Source: Meconema thalassinum (lineage: Eukaryota > Arthropoda > Insecta > Orthoptera > Tettigoniidae). Taken from it: 64,000 nucleotides of DNA. The stretch covers positions 128,244,533 through 128,308,532 of the forward strand of contig OX336393.1 of NCBI GenBank assembly GCA_946902985.2, read 5' to 3'. The position numbers and the translations under genes were made by a program. The notes beneath the pieces are model-generated. The model saw nothing but the letters and a program-made list of their open reading frames with translations, did not search any database and was not told the origin of the DNA. Shown here piece after piece: positions 12,811 to 22,749 of the stretch (within the stretch, counting starts at the first letter, position 1; each line of letters starts with the position of its first letter).

Positions 12811-14022
12811 AGCCTACTTTCGATTTTTGCAAATAATGAAAGTAGACTTATGAGATCTACACAGGGCCAAAAATTGTGTGACTATCTGCGTGTGTGTGTA
12901 CTCTGAATGTCTGTCCCCTCCCTATCAATTCGAACACGGTGAAACCGAATTAAACGAAATTTGGTACAGAGGTAGCACTAGTAAAGGACACCTCAGAGTC
13001 ATGTTTAAAATCCCCGCCATCTTGACGAAAACGAAATGGCGGCCACCCAAATGTTAGAAGCTTAAATCAAATTACGACCAACTTAAACATCTCATCTCTA
13101 CCAAATATTACGACAACATACCTTTATGTGAGAAGCGTTCTTTGACCAAGCTAAAAGGTCATCAGTCCAATAGTTTGCATATGGCGGCCTTGTATGTGTG
13201 CAAATCGATTCCCCCTATCAATTCAAACACGGTAAACCGAATTGAACGAAAGTTGGTACAGAGGGAGCACTAGTGAAGGGCACCTCAGTGTCAAGTTTTA
13301 TATCGCCGCCATCTTGTCGGAAACGGAATGGTGGCCAGCCAAATGTTCAAAGCTTAAATCCAATTACGACCAACCTAATCATTTGATCTCTACCAAATTT
13401 TGCAACAATATACCTTTATGTGAGAAGCGTTCTTTGACCAAGCTATGTGGTCATCAGTCCAATAGTTTGCATATGGCGGCCTTGTATGTGTGCAAATCGA
13501 TTCCCCCTATCAATTCAAACACGTTAAACCGAATTGAACGAAAGTTGGTACAGAGGTAGCACTAGTAAAGGGCTCCTCAGTGTCATGTTTTATATCGCCA
13601 CCATCTTGACGGAAACGGAATGGCGGCCACCCAAATGTTAAATGCTTAAATCAAATTACGACCAACCTAATCATTTGATCTCTACCAAATTTTGCAACAA
13701 GATACCATTTTGTGGGAGGCATCTTTTGACTGAACTACAAGGTCATCAGCCCAATAGTTTTCAGATAGTGGTCATGGATGTGTGCAAATCGATTCCCCAT
13801 ATCAATTCAAATACGGTGAAACCGAATTGAATGAAATGTTTTACAGAGGTAGCACTAGCAAAGGACACCCCATATTCATGTTTAATATCGGTATAACACG
13901 TTGTATTTCAACAAGCTACTACAACTGACATTTAATTATGCTCCTTCTAAAGGACAATGATTTATAACAATACCCATGCATTTAGAAGAAAGTAGGCTAT
14001 ATATTCTTTACTGAACGTCTTT
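12811..14022 (+). mobile_element. Helentron/DINE-1-like non-autonomous element (H1)
   Basis: The 5' end AGCCTACTTTC is followed by its near inverse GAAAGTAGACTTATGAGATC and a short GTGTGTGT tract. The body has about 292-bp repeats. The 3' end AAGTAGGCTATATATTC, then a weak hairpin, matches by eye the 3' end of the copy at 42883-44305. Divergence, especially in the 3' hairpin (TTCTTTACTGAA), indicates an old copy. No coding capacity. Confidence 0.7.
12920..13885. repeat. About 292-bp tandem repeat, three full units plus a partial
   Basis: Units begin with CCCTATCAATTCRAACACG at about 12921, 13212 and 13504, and again as CCATATCAATTCAAATACG at 13797. Each carries GGTACAGAGG, GGCACCTCAG or a variant, and a CCGCCATCTTG/ATGGCGGCC pair. 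The unit lies inside H1, so the array was amplified within a mobile element. Confidence 0.88.
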
Positions 14023-14400
14023 TTTTAATTTTCAATTTATGTTCTTATACATTTAATTTTGATATTTTTATTGAATTAATTAATTAACTAATTTTGATTT
14101 TTACAATTATTTTCATAATTTTTATAGTTATGTTTATTATTTTAATTTTTATTTCTTTTATTATTGTAATTTTATTTTAAAGATTTTTATTCCTGTATTT
14201 ATATTTTGTTTTTACGCTTTAATTGTTAATGTTTTAGTTTATTTTTTTTAAATTTTATTCAGCACATTACGTCAAGTAGATACGTGTATAATATTTGATT
14301 TTTAGAAATTCTATTACTTCGGCATGAAAATTCTCCGAAATTTGGCTATCAGCATCTTTGAAAGCATAAACTGTCCTTATGACAGGTGGTTAATATAGGG
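14023..14400. other. Very AT-rich spacer
   Basis: Long T- and A-rich stretches (14020-14260), no ORF, no structured repeat recognised. Confidence 0.5.
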
Positions 14401-14404
14401 ACCA

Positions 14405-14545
14405 CTGTCCCATAAAGGTTGGTTGGTGGGTTCCTCATTTTTGGGGCTGCGACAACGCGGTCATGTAGCTCCGTGTACTTTGGGTGTGTGTAGAATCTGT
14501 CTGATAACCGGTGTTAATTGTGATGGCTGTATTAGTGTATCTGTT
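14405..14545. repeat. Dispersed repeat, copy 1 (related to 15925-16115)
   Basis: Shares a GTCATGTRGCYCCGTGT block and a GTAGAATYTGTCTGATAACC block with 15948-15990, in the same order and orientation. A weaker relative is at about 15612-15705. Probably 5' or body pieces of a SINE family; no tRNA boxes are visible here. Confidence 0.6.
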
Positions 14546-14734
14546 TTTTTAAATTCAAGTAAGGACTGCAACTTTGTATTTTTCAAATAGTTCCTTTTTT
14601 TGCCGCCAAACGCCACCGTCAATGACTACTAGGCCTAGTTCAGGACTTAGCTACTTGACGCCACCGCAGTCGGCTCTTGGGAACGAACGTTGAAACCTAA
14701 GAGCGTTATTTACATTCCTAACCTATACAGTTTA

Positions 14735-14940
14735 GCTTCACACAGGTGTAATTGCGGAAGGTTCTTTAACATGCCATAAATCTATGACACGGGACCGCCG
14801 GCTTTACTTCCCCTCCGAAGGAAGCCATGCTGAGGGATTTTAACGCTCTTAAAAAATCCTACGACTTGGCCGGGTTTGAACCCGCGATCTTCGGCATAGA
14901 AGCTCAACATGCTACCGACTACACCACCGAAGCTGCCCAT
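14735..14940 (-). mobile_element. tRNA-derived SINE (family III)
   Basis: Minus strand: head with box A-like GGTGTAGTCGGTAGCATG and box B CGGGTTCAAACCCG (plus strand about 14872-14887). The body includes CTTCCTTCGGAGGGGAAG, then the shared central motif TCTTTAACATGCCA (plus strand about 14763-14777). A full-length relative with a TSD is at 60932-61351. Exact ends are not resolved here. Confidence 0.82.
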
Positions 14941-15749
14941 CCCATAGGCTAATGAATTAAGATAGGTTTTTCTGGACCTACATAAGGCCCCATGTCGACA
15001 GTTGCTTGGAGGGTATGTGGAGAAATCAACAAAACTAACTAATCAGTGCCGGCATTCGAACCTCTTATCCTCTCTGAAATAAACACTGTGACCGCCGTTC
15101 TGTAGAATGATGTATATACGACCATGTGCTGAGTGTCCACCTGTGTTGTACTGCATACGAGCCTAACGGAGAGGATAAAAAGATACTGCAGTGTAGTAAT
15201 TGCAGCTAACAAGTCGTAACTCACATCTACGTTGGTGATACGGGTTGGGTTTTATGGCCGCCACTTCCTGACGTCTTTGTTTTCATCAGATAGAATGGCT
15301 GTCATGCTCACCTGAAGTCTAGTTTTACAGGTTTTCTGACTTAAAATACCTTATTTTATTAACCTCCATGAGTGTTACTAAGTAGAGTAAGCGTTAACTT
15401 CTTCACGTTGTACAAAAACGGTACATATCTTCCATCAAAGTGAAGAAAGTTGTAGAATTTTTATTGTAATGAAAGCAAGTAACTTTTAATCCCTTGGAGC
15501 GTGTGAGTTGAAAATAAGACAACCGCAGAGACTCTGAACTGAATTCCCTACATTCCAGGTCGATGCATAAATCGATTACACCCCGTTCGATGGTAGCACA
15601 TTTGCGAAATTTTGATCAGTGGTGTTTGTTGTTGTAGAATCATATAGTGGCCTTGCTTCATCGTGTTCGTGTAGCCCCGTGTATTTAGGTGTGCGTATTT
15701 GTTGTTGATTCTAATAATAAGAATGTTATTGATTTTACGTTCCTTTTAA

Positions 15750-15912
15750 CTACTGCGACTTTAAGAGACATTGGTGTGCCGGATGTTGCCCCGAAGGGGT
15801 TTTTTGACGTGCCAGTAAATCTACTGATACGGCTACCCTCGTAATTGCGCACCCTCAAATGCCAGTTAACTGCGCCAGGATTCGATCCTGGAACCTTGGG
15901 CACAGCATGCTG
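15750..15912 (-). mobile_element. SINE fragment sharing the central core of families II/III
   Basis: Plus strand 15797-15835 has TTTTTTGACGTGCCAGTAAA followed by TCTACTGATACGG, a variant of the core seen in families II and III. Box B is present as CCAGGATCGAATCCTGG (minus strand, near 15874-15895). The 5' tRNA half is incomplete. Confidence 0.65.
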
Positions 15913-15924
15913 TTGTTGATTATT

Positions 15925-16115
15925 ATAGGGACTTTTGTGGCATCGGGGTCATGTGGCCCCGTGTGCGTAGAATTTGTCTGATAACCTGTGTCACTATGAT
16001 GTCGGTACTAGTTTATGTATTTGAAAATTAGGAATGATTTGGGTAGGAAGCGGCCATGACCTTAATTTAGCTACTATCCCGACATTTGCCTGGAACAGAA
16101 CTAGGAAACCAAAGA
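15925..16115 (+). repeat. Dispersed SINE-body repeat, copy 2
   Basis: Contains the GTCATGTGGCCCCGTGT and GTCTGATAACC blocks of the 14405 copy. It then has GGGTAGGAAGCGGCCATG and CCTTAATTTAGCTAC, variants of the SINE body that elsewhere reads GGCCTTAATTAAGGTAC. No tRNA-like promoter is visible. Confidence 0.55.
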
Positions 16116-16188
16116 AATTGATATTACAACTTTTCAGTCGGTCAACACAATATAATCCCAATTGCTGGGACACGAGAAAAAACTTGGA

Positions 16189-16687
16189 AACTAGTATTTC
16201 CGTGAAGAACTATACAGCCTATTTTCATATATCCTACTTATGTTAATTGCCTCTATCAACATACAAAATTTCAGTTCGATTGCTGTAATAGATCCGTAGA
16301 TATTAATAATCGACTAAATATTCCGGATGGTTGCCATGTTGGATTGTTATATATTATGTAGGTCCTAGAGTTGTGTACCGTTACATGAAGATTATTGTGT
16401 ACGTGTAGCATTTAAACTTCAATCGCATGATTAGGACACAAGAAATAAAAACGTAATTTTAAAATTCGCACAGCCGCCATCTTGAGGTTATGTAAAAAAT
16501 CGAACTAAATTAGGTACTAGTGCAATATAATTTGTATAAACATTTGCTGTACCAAGTTTCATTGCGTTTGGGTCATTAAATCGCGAGAAAAGTCTATTTA
16601 AAACTTTCAACTTCGCTTGGCCGCCATGTTCGTTTTGTAAGTTGGATATATGAAAATAGGCTTTAGTACTTCACGGAACTACTTGTT
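16189..16687. mobile_element. Helentron-like element with two 3'-type ends (H2)
   Basis: Left end AACTAGTATTTCCGTGAAGA is the inverse of the family's 3' hairpin end; right end CACGGAACTACTTGTT is that same 3' end in direct orientation. Both ends are followed inward by AGCCTATTTTCATATATC-type sequence or its inverse. The interior has family segments including GCCGCCATCTTG (16473-16484). The usual 5' end (hairpin plus GT-rich tract) is absent. Confidence 0.75.
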
Positions 16688-17157
16688 AAATACTGAAGTA
16701 ATCTGTTGGTTTCAAAATAAGACAAGTAGATGAATGATTTTCAAAACAAGACACATCTTGGCAAGGTCTATTGCGCATCAGTTAGCAGAAAGGGCGCTCT
16801 CTGTGAGCTGCTTATGCAATTCTTTAGTGTTCTGTTATAGTGCCGGTGTGTTTACACTTGTGTTGATGTGTTAAATCGACTTTATACTTGTGAAGAGTGA
16901 TAATTTTATTTTCGAAATAAGATACATCCGATTACTGAGTTGCAAAACAAGATACATCAGCAACTTTTAAAACAAAATAAGATATCAAATATTAAAACGC
17001 TTATAAAAAGGAAAATAAAACAGCATGATTTATGAAACTTTTGGGAAATATTTGTCTATATTACTTACAACTTTCAAAAAAGAACCATAATTATTTATTA
17101 TTATTATTAATTAAACACAATGTGTACAAAAAAGAATATATGAATATATCAATAAGA
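16688..17157. other. Spacer with repeated CAAAACAAGATACATC-like motif
   Basis: The motif occurs at about 16719 (TTCAAAATAAGACAAG), 16739 (TTTTCAAAACAAGACACATC), 16911 (TTTTCGAAATAAGATACATC) and 16942 (TTGCAAAACAAGATACATC), with a partial copy near 16971. Spaced direct motifs like these can be subterminal repeats of a DNA transposon. (TTA)n at about 17093-17110 precedes the RTE insertion. Confidence 0.5.
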
Positions 17158-17172
17158 TAATACTGATTTGTA
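17158..17172. repeat. Left TSD of the intact RTE
   Basis: TAATACTGATTTGTA, identical to 20412-20426. The pair brackets the element exactly. Confidence 0.95.
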
Positions 17173-20100
17173 CCCCCCGCCGGTACTGCCACCTTGAAGA
17201 AGGCAATTTGTTATTGCCGGGTGTTTTGGGGGCTTGCGAGCTCAAATGATCTGCAGAGCTATGCCAGCGAGAGCTTAAGCTCCTGGTAGGGTCACCCAAG
17301 CTGGACAGGTCTAAAGTGATGAGCCAGACTAAGAGCGGTACCCTGGTCCTCCAGGTTGGGGGTTGGGCGTGGGGCTAACAACCCCACACTGTAAAACCTC
17401 AAAAGTTACGAAACTCTCAACGAAGCCTCGGAATTTGGACGGAATTAACGATGATGAACCTGGAAAATGTTTAAGGACAAGGAAAAAGGATATGACTTTG
17501 ACAATGGCAACATGGAACGTACGAACGATGTTGCAGATAGGAAAAATGGCAGAAGTAGCTGAGGAAGTTTTGAAGTATGGAATGGATATAGTAGCGATAC
17601 AGGAAGTGAGATGGAGGGGAAACGGTAGGATTGACAAGAAGGACTATACAAGGTTATACAGTGGTCCTGAAGTAAGAACTGGTCAGTGTGGAACAGGCTT
17701 TATCATTAGTTCAAAGATAAAAAGAAGTCTTCTTGGATTTGAGCCTCTAGGAGATAGAATGTGTAAAATGAGACTAAAGGGACGATTCAGGAATCTGACA
17801 CTTATATCAGCTTATGCACCTACAGAAGACGATAGTGAAGAGAAGAAAAATGCATTCTATGACCAGTTGGAAAAGGAATGTAGTATGATACCAAAATATG
17901 ATGTGATAATACTTCTTGGGGACTTCAATGCCAAAATAGGTAGAGAGTATGTAGCAGGGAAACATTCTGTACATACTAATACTAGTGAAAATGGGAAGCT
18001 TCTATGCCAATTTGCAGAAAGTAATAGAATGGTAATCAAAAGTACTTGTTTTAAACATAAGGACATACACAAAGGAACCTGGAAAATGCCAGGCACCGGA
18101 GTGGTAAACCAAATTGACCATGTCTTGATTTCAAGAAGACATGCATCTTCAATGATTGACGTCAGATCTGCAAGGGGCCCCAACTGTGATTCGGACCATT
18201 TTTTGGTGAAAGCTCTGTTTAGAGAACGAATTGCGAATGTAGAATGTGACAGAGGAATTAAGAGGATACAGTGGGACGTGGAAAAGTTTCAGCAAACACA
18301 AATTGTTAAGCAATATGAGGACACACTGAACAAGAAGTTGGAAGAGAGATTAAAGAATATGAGCGAGGATGACACTGTAGAGAGGAGATGGACTGGAATA
18401 AAGAAAGCATTGGAAGAGACTGTGAAAGAAACTATTGGGGAGAAGAAGAGGAACAGGAATGAAGAATGGTCTGATGATGAATGTAGGAAATATATAGAGC
18501 AGAAGAATGCAGACAGATTGATTATGATTCAAAGAGAGACAAGATGGAATTGTGAAAGATATAAAGAAAGTAGAAGAACAGCAACTAGAGTTCTGAAAAG
18601 GAAGAAGAGAATGTATCTAAGAAGACAAATGGAAAGAATTGAAGAATTGAACAGCCAGAATGAAAGTAAGAAATTGTACCAAGCAACGAAACGAATGACA
18701 AAGGAATTTCAACCACGGGAGAACTCGTGTAAGGATAAAGATGGAAAAGTAATTGGAGAGGAAGAGAGAGTTCTTGAAAGATGGGCGGAGCACTTTAAAG
18801 ATGCGTTAAATATAGAACGTAAGGATGAGATGAATGAGAGACAGGTCTACATGAATGTAGAGCCACAGGTCACTAAACCATCCATAGATGAAGTTATGGA
18901 GGCAGTGAAGCGTCAACGAAATGGAAGAGCACCAGGAGAGGATCAGATCATAGCGGAGGTAATAAAGAATGGAGGACAAGGGATAGTTAGGAACCTACAT
19001 GAACTGATTGGGGAGATATGGGAAAGAGAGATAATGCCTCAGGATTGGAAGGTTGGCCTTATCTGTCCCATCTTCAAGAAAGGTGATAAGTTACAATGTG
19101 GCAATTATAGAGGGATAACATTACTAAGTGTTGTATATAAGATATTCTCAAGTATATTGCAAAGGAGACTGAGCGACTACGCTGAAGAAATACTGGATGA
19201 GAACCAGTGTGGATTCCGGCCAGGAAGGGGAACTACTGACCAAATATTTGTTATGAGACAATCTATGGAGAAATGCTATGAATATGGTGTTGATCTTCAT
19301 TTGCTATTCATTGATTTCCAACAGGCGTTTGATAGCATTGATAGAACGAAGATGTTGAACGCCCTAGAAGCATGTGGAGTGCCAAAGAAGTTGATCAGTC
19401 TAGTAGCAATGACAATGGAAGGATCGCAGGCCAAGGTTTATGTGGGAGGCAAAACTAGCAGGAATTTTGAGGTGAATACCGGAGTGAGGCAAGGAGATTC
19501 ATTGTCTGCAGTGTTATTCAACTTGACACTGAATGAAGTCATGAAAGAACTGGGTTTGGGAGGGACGATAATAAGCAAGTCCAAGCAGGCGTATGCATAT
19601 GCGGATGACATTGTGTTGATGGCTCGGAACTGGGAATCTCTTAAAGAAATGTTCAAGATTCTGGAGGAGAAGAGTGGAAAGATGGGAATGAGAATTAATG
19701 AAAGGAAAACGAAATATATGAAAATGTCAGCGGGAAAAGATAGAAGAGCAAGAGAAAATGTAGAAATTGGTCAGTATAAGTTTGAGAATGTAAAATGCTT
19801 CAGTTACCTTGGTACTATACTAAATTGTGAGAATTCTGTATCAGAGGAGATTCATAAACGGATCATGAATGGAAACAGGGCTTACTATGCTAACACTAAG
19901 CTCTTAAAATCAAAACTGTTAAGTAGGAACTTGAAAGTTAAACTCTACAAGACCCTTACTAGACCAGTGGTGACCTATGGATCTGAGACGTGGACAATGT
20001 CAACAAATGATGAGAATGATCTCAAAATTTTTGAAAGGAAAGTTTTAAGGAGGATATATGGCCCGGTAAAGGAGGATGAAGGGTGGCGAATCAGGACAAA

Positions 20101-20411
20101 CAAAGAAATTGAAGAGATAATCAAAGGTGAAGATATTGTGAAATTTATTAAGTCCCGACGTCTGGATTGGCTTGGTCATGTAGAGAGGATGAGTGAAGAA
20201 AGAACACCAAGGAAGATATTACATGGAACTATGGAAGGGAAGAGGAGACGTGGGCGACCGCGCAAAAGATGGCTACAAGACTTAGGAGAAGACCTGAGAA
20301 CTATGAGGGTTGGAAGATGGTGGGAGAAAACTCATAGAAGGGACGAATGGCGAGGAATCGTGAGAGAGGCCAAAGCCTACCCCAGGCTGTAGCGCCGAGG
20401 AAGTAAGTAAG
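17173..20411 (+). mobile_element. Full-length, structurally intact RTE-clade retrotransposon
   Basis: A 3239-bp insertion flanked by a perfect 15-bp TSD, TAATACTGATTTGTA, at 17158-17172 and 20412-20426. The 5' UTR (17173-17491) starts with CCCCCCGCCGG. A single long ORF follows, then a 3' UTR of only about 19 bp ending in (GTAA)n. Full length, an uninterrupted ORF and a mutation-free TSD all point to a recent insertion. It sits just 3' (in minus-strand terms) of the decayed Cys-rich ORF at 20427-20960. Confidence 0.95.
17492..20392 (+). CDS. RTE endonuclease-reverse transcriptase polyprotein
   Basis: Encodes about 966 residues from the first in-frame ATG (17492); the frame is open from 17333, so a non-ATG start is possible. 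N-terminal APE-type endonuclease: T-W-N-V-R-T, I-Q-E-V-R-W, S-A-Y-A-P-T, L-L-G-D-F-N-A-K-I-G (about 17910-17940), Q-I-D-H-V-L-I and S-D-H-F. Reverse transcriptase: K-K-G-D-K, N-Y-R-G-I-T-L-L, E-N-Q-C-G-F-R-P-G-R-G, I-D-F-Q-Q-A-F-D-S-I-D, G-V-R-Q-G-D-S-L-S and catalytic Y-A-D-D (19598-19609). C-terminus: W-L-G-H-V-E-R-M and a basic G-R-P-R-K-R-W segment. It would perform target-primed reverse transcription in the nucleus. All catalytic residues I can see are present. Confidence 0.95.
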   Translation: MTLTMATWNVRTMLQIGKMAEVAEEVLKYGMDIVAIQEVRWRGNGRIDKKDYTRLYSGPEVRTGQCGTGFIISSKIKRSLLGFEPLGDRMCKMRLKGRFRNLTLISAYAPTEDDSEEKKNAFYDQLEKECSMIPKYDVIILLGDFNAKIGREYVAGKHSVHTNTSENGKLLCQFAESNRMVIKSTCFKHKDIHKGTWKMPGTGVVNQIDHVLISRRHASSMIDVRSARGPNCDSDHFLVKALFRERIANVECDRGIKRIQWDVEKFQQTQIVKQYEDTLNKKLEERLKNMSEDDTVERRWTGIKKALEETVKETIGEKKRNRNEEWSDDECRKYIEQKNADRLIMIQRETRWNCERYKESRRTATRVLKRKKRMYLRRQMERIEELNSQNESKKLYQATKRMTKEFQPRENSCKDKDGKVIGEEERVLERWAEHFKDALNIERKDEMNERQVYMNVEPQVTKPSIDEVMEAVKRQRNGRAPGEDQIIAEVIKNGGQGIVRNLHELIGEIWEREIMPQDWKVGLICPIFKKGDKLQCGNYRGITLLSVVYKIFSSILQRRLSDYAEEILDENQCGFRPGRGTTDQIFVMRQSMEKCYEYGVDLHLLFIDFQQAFDSIDRTKMLNALEACGVPKKLISLVAMTMEGSQAKVYVGGKTSRNFEVNTGVRQGDSLSAVLFNLTLNEVMKELGLGGTIISKSKQAYAYADDIVLMARNWESLKEMFKILEEKSGKMGMRINERKTKYMKMSAGKDRRARENVEIGQYKFENVKCFSYLGTILNCENSVSEEIHKRIMNGNRAYYANTKLLKSKLLSRNLKVKLYKTLTRPVVTYGSETWTMSTNDENDLKIFERKVLRRIYGPVKEDEGWRIRTNKEIEEIIKGEDIVKFIKSRRLDWLGHVERMSEERTPRKILHGTMEGKRRRGRPRKRWLQDLGEDLRTMRVGRWWEKTHRRDEWRGIVREAKAYPRL

Positions 20412-20426
20412 TAATACTGATTTGTA
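20412..20426. repeat. Right TSD of the intact RTE
   Basis: TAATACTGATTTGTA, directly after the (GTAA)n tail; matches 17158-17172 without mismatch. Confidence 0.95.
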
Positions 20427-20960
20427 TCATTCTTTAGCAAATGAGCTGATCGGTTGTGATCTTTCAGCACAGTCTCCAAGATGATACAGAGAGCAAAGCT
20501 CCCCACATTGGCGACATACGCATTTTTCTGTCGGTTTGTGAAATTTTGGATTTGTACATATTTTACTATGAAACCATGTCCAGCGTAACGCGTGAAGACG
20601 TGGCGTAACTTGAAATTTGGTCCTTTCCATTCGTGATTTTTCATTGCTTCAGTATCAAAAAATTCCCTAGGAATTTGACGTGCTATAGTTTTCCTTTCTT
20701 CCATGACCGCGTCCAAGGCAGCCGTGTTGGGTAGCTTGAAGAGCGATTTGATATCTTCCAGAAAGAATGTTTCATTTCCAAGAAGATATGCGATTCGATT
20801 TTCCGAAAACTTGGATATCTGTAGAACGCATTTTAAGTACCTGGCTTTTATATTTTCAAGTCGTTTTATGTTTGTTACCGAAAGATTATTCCATAATTAT
20901 TTGTCAGTAAACAAAGGACTGAGATTAGCATTAATCATCTTGCTTAATAAGAAATAAGAG
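20427..20960 (-). pseudogene. Decayed protein with Cys/His-rich C-terminus, family unknown
   Basis: A minus-strand reading frame is open from about 20850 down to about 20590, with protein-like content (L-L-G-N-E, L-E-D-I-K-S-L-F-K-L-P, P-R-E-F-F-D-T-E-A, W-K-G-P-N-F-K-L-R). It is then continued best by a second frame giving H-S-K-I-C-T-N-P-K-F-H, C-V-C-R-Q-C-G-E-L-C and Y-H-L-G-D-C before a stop near 20430. The Cys/His spacing recalls the C-terminal zinc-binding tail of some DNA transposases such as piggyBac, but I do not recognise the family. One frameshift near 20575-20600 is needed. The RTE at 17173-20411 is inserted just past its 3' end. Confidence 0.5.
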
Positions 20961-21021
20961 AAAAATATATATTATAAACATCAGGGTCCTAGTATTTATA
21001 TTCAACAAGTTGGGATTGTAT

Positions 21022-21150
21022 TCTAAAAACTATCCGCAAATTTAGTACAAACATTATCCGCAGCTTATCCGCTATCCGCACAACCATACAAACTATATCC
21101 GCATGGTGAAAAATGTTGCGAATATCCGCGGGTTTATTCGCGGATATTTG
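21022..21150. repeat. Cluster of ATCCGC motifs
   Basis: ATCCGC occurs at least six times on the plus strand within about 130 bp, with CGCGGATATT on the opposite sense near 21140-21150. The irregular spacing is not a simple tandem repeat. It may be the subterminal repeat region of a DNA transposon or a binding-site cluster. Confidence 0.7.
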
Positions 21151-21589
21151 CATCCACGCAGAGATTTAGCCATATACTGTATTTCCTGATCTTCTGTATG
21201 ATCAAAATGTGACGTAAGCCTTTCTATTGATCCCTGAATGTCTGGCACCAAACCTGTACCTTCTGCCACTAAATCAGAGTCTTGTCTTGCAGATAATTCG
21301 CGGCGTTTCGCTCCCGCTCCAGTCGGTGATTAACTCCCTGCCCCACTTCGTGATCCTCTTAGCTGCAGTGATTAATGTACTTAGTATTTTTATGTATGGC
21401 CCGTCCCCAGCCATTCCTCACTGGAGCCCTCTCTAGCAAGTGACCTGATGGGGGCGACTAATAGTCCTCCCATCACTCCAGACCATCTACTTCAATATTT
21501 ATTAATTACAGCACAGGACACAACCTTAAGATCACCCATTCCTAAATTTTCTGAATTTTTTTAAACTCGTTGTGTCTATGTTTTCCTGC

Positions 21590-22350
21590 CGTCGGATATC
21601 ACCTTTGCCTTTTTATCTTTCAGTAACTGAACATTATTCTGCATTACATTCCATTTATGTGTTTTCGCCTATTTTCTACTGTACATAATTCTCTGTCTCT
21701 CTGGTCTTCCTCCCCCAGGGGCTCACATCTAGTGGGACGTAGGTTGGCGACCACGGAGCCCCAGCTTAGTCCGGCATTGCTTCCATTTACTTGTGCCGGG
21801 CTCCTCTCCGTCTTCTTTCCTGTCGACCTCACTTGGTCAACTCTTGTTCTCTTCCGACCCCGACGGTATTAGGGTATCCATGGCCTAGGGAGTCTCTTCC
21901 TTTCCCGCCTTAATTGGCCCTTGTTTCATCTTTTCTGATACCCTCCTTCTGCGAGGGGTCAGCCTTCTTTTTCTTTTCATGTTATCTCCTGCCTTTTGCT
22001 CAAGGCCCTCAAGGAGGCAGGGTGTATGTAGCCCCACCACTTCTGGTGCACCCTAGATATTGCTACACCCTCAGGGGCTCACGGCAGGTGAGTTCGGGAG
22101 TTGGCGATCCCGAGGGATTCCTGAGCTGGGTCCGGTTTCCCCCTTTTGTTCCTTACCTGTGGGGAGGACCCTCTCCTCTTTCACTTTCCTATCAGCCTTT
22201 CATGGCTCGCCTTCCTTCCAAGTCCCTCAATCCGCTTGCTTCAAAGATTGAGGGCATTTTTTTCCCCTCCTGTCCTTTAGTTGCCTTATTCTCCTTTTGT
22301 TTTCCATTTCTTCTTCTAGTATATAAGTTAGTAGTTAGTTTTAGTTGTAG
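21590..22350 (+). mobile_element. LINE 3'-UTR-like repeat, left part (split by P element)
   Basis: Pyrimidine-rich, non-coding sequence with GTTCTCTTCCGACCCCGACG, GGCCTAGGGAGTCTCTTCC and CAGGGGCTCACGG motifs, resembling 3' UTRs of insect non-LTR elements. It stops exactly at the P-element terminus (22351) and appears to resume at 26110. ORFs here (for example 21914-22420) are composition artefacts. The 5' limit is arbitrary; 21160-21590 is unassigned. Confidence 0.55.
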
Positions 22351-22373
22351 CATAACGAGTAGAATAAGAAGTG
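22351..22373 (+). repeat. P-element left terminal inverted repeat
   Basis: Starts with CA, as P-element ends do. Identical over 23 bp to the inverse of 26087-26109. Confidence 0.93.
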
Positions 22374-22749
22374 TGATCTCTTCTCCCTCAATAGCACGTA
22401 ATGAATACGGATCGGGTTGACACTCGCCGCTACGCAGCGCTTCAGTCGATTTGTGATTGTTGATTTCCACGTATGTTTATGTGTTTATGTGCGATATATT
22501 AAGTATTTAATCGGTCGGAGTGTTTTGGTGGTGTTCTGTACAAACTTTTATTGATATACAAGTGCTTACACAATTATCTCATAGTATTAATACCTGAAAT
22601 GCTATTGTAGGAAGCATTAACTGAAAGGGAATTTAATTTCTTGTCGTGTGTTGAGGTTATCTTCGTGTGTTAATTTTATTGTTATTTAATGCAAGCAAAC
22701 AGCAGTTTAGCCCTTACATTTTCATGAGTGCTTAATGTGAGTAGTGAAG

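Noticed and set aside
12363..16156. Shared 18-mer TTTTCAGTCGGTCAACAC at about 12367 and 16139
   Set aside because: Similarity does not extend beyond the 18 bp by eye; could be chance or a tiny repeat scrap.
21914..22420. 168-codon ORF
   Set aside because: Lies in a pyrimidine-rich LINE 3'-UTR-like repeat, crosses the P-element terminus and has no domain features.
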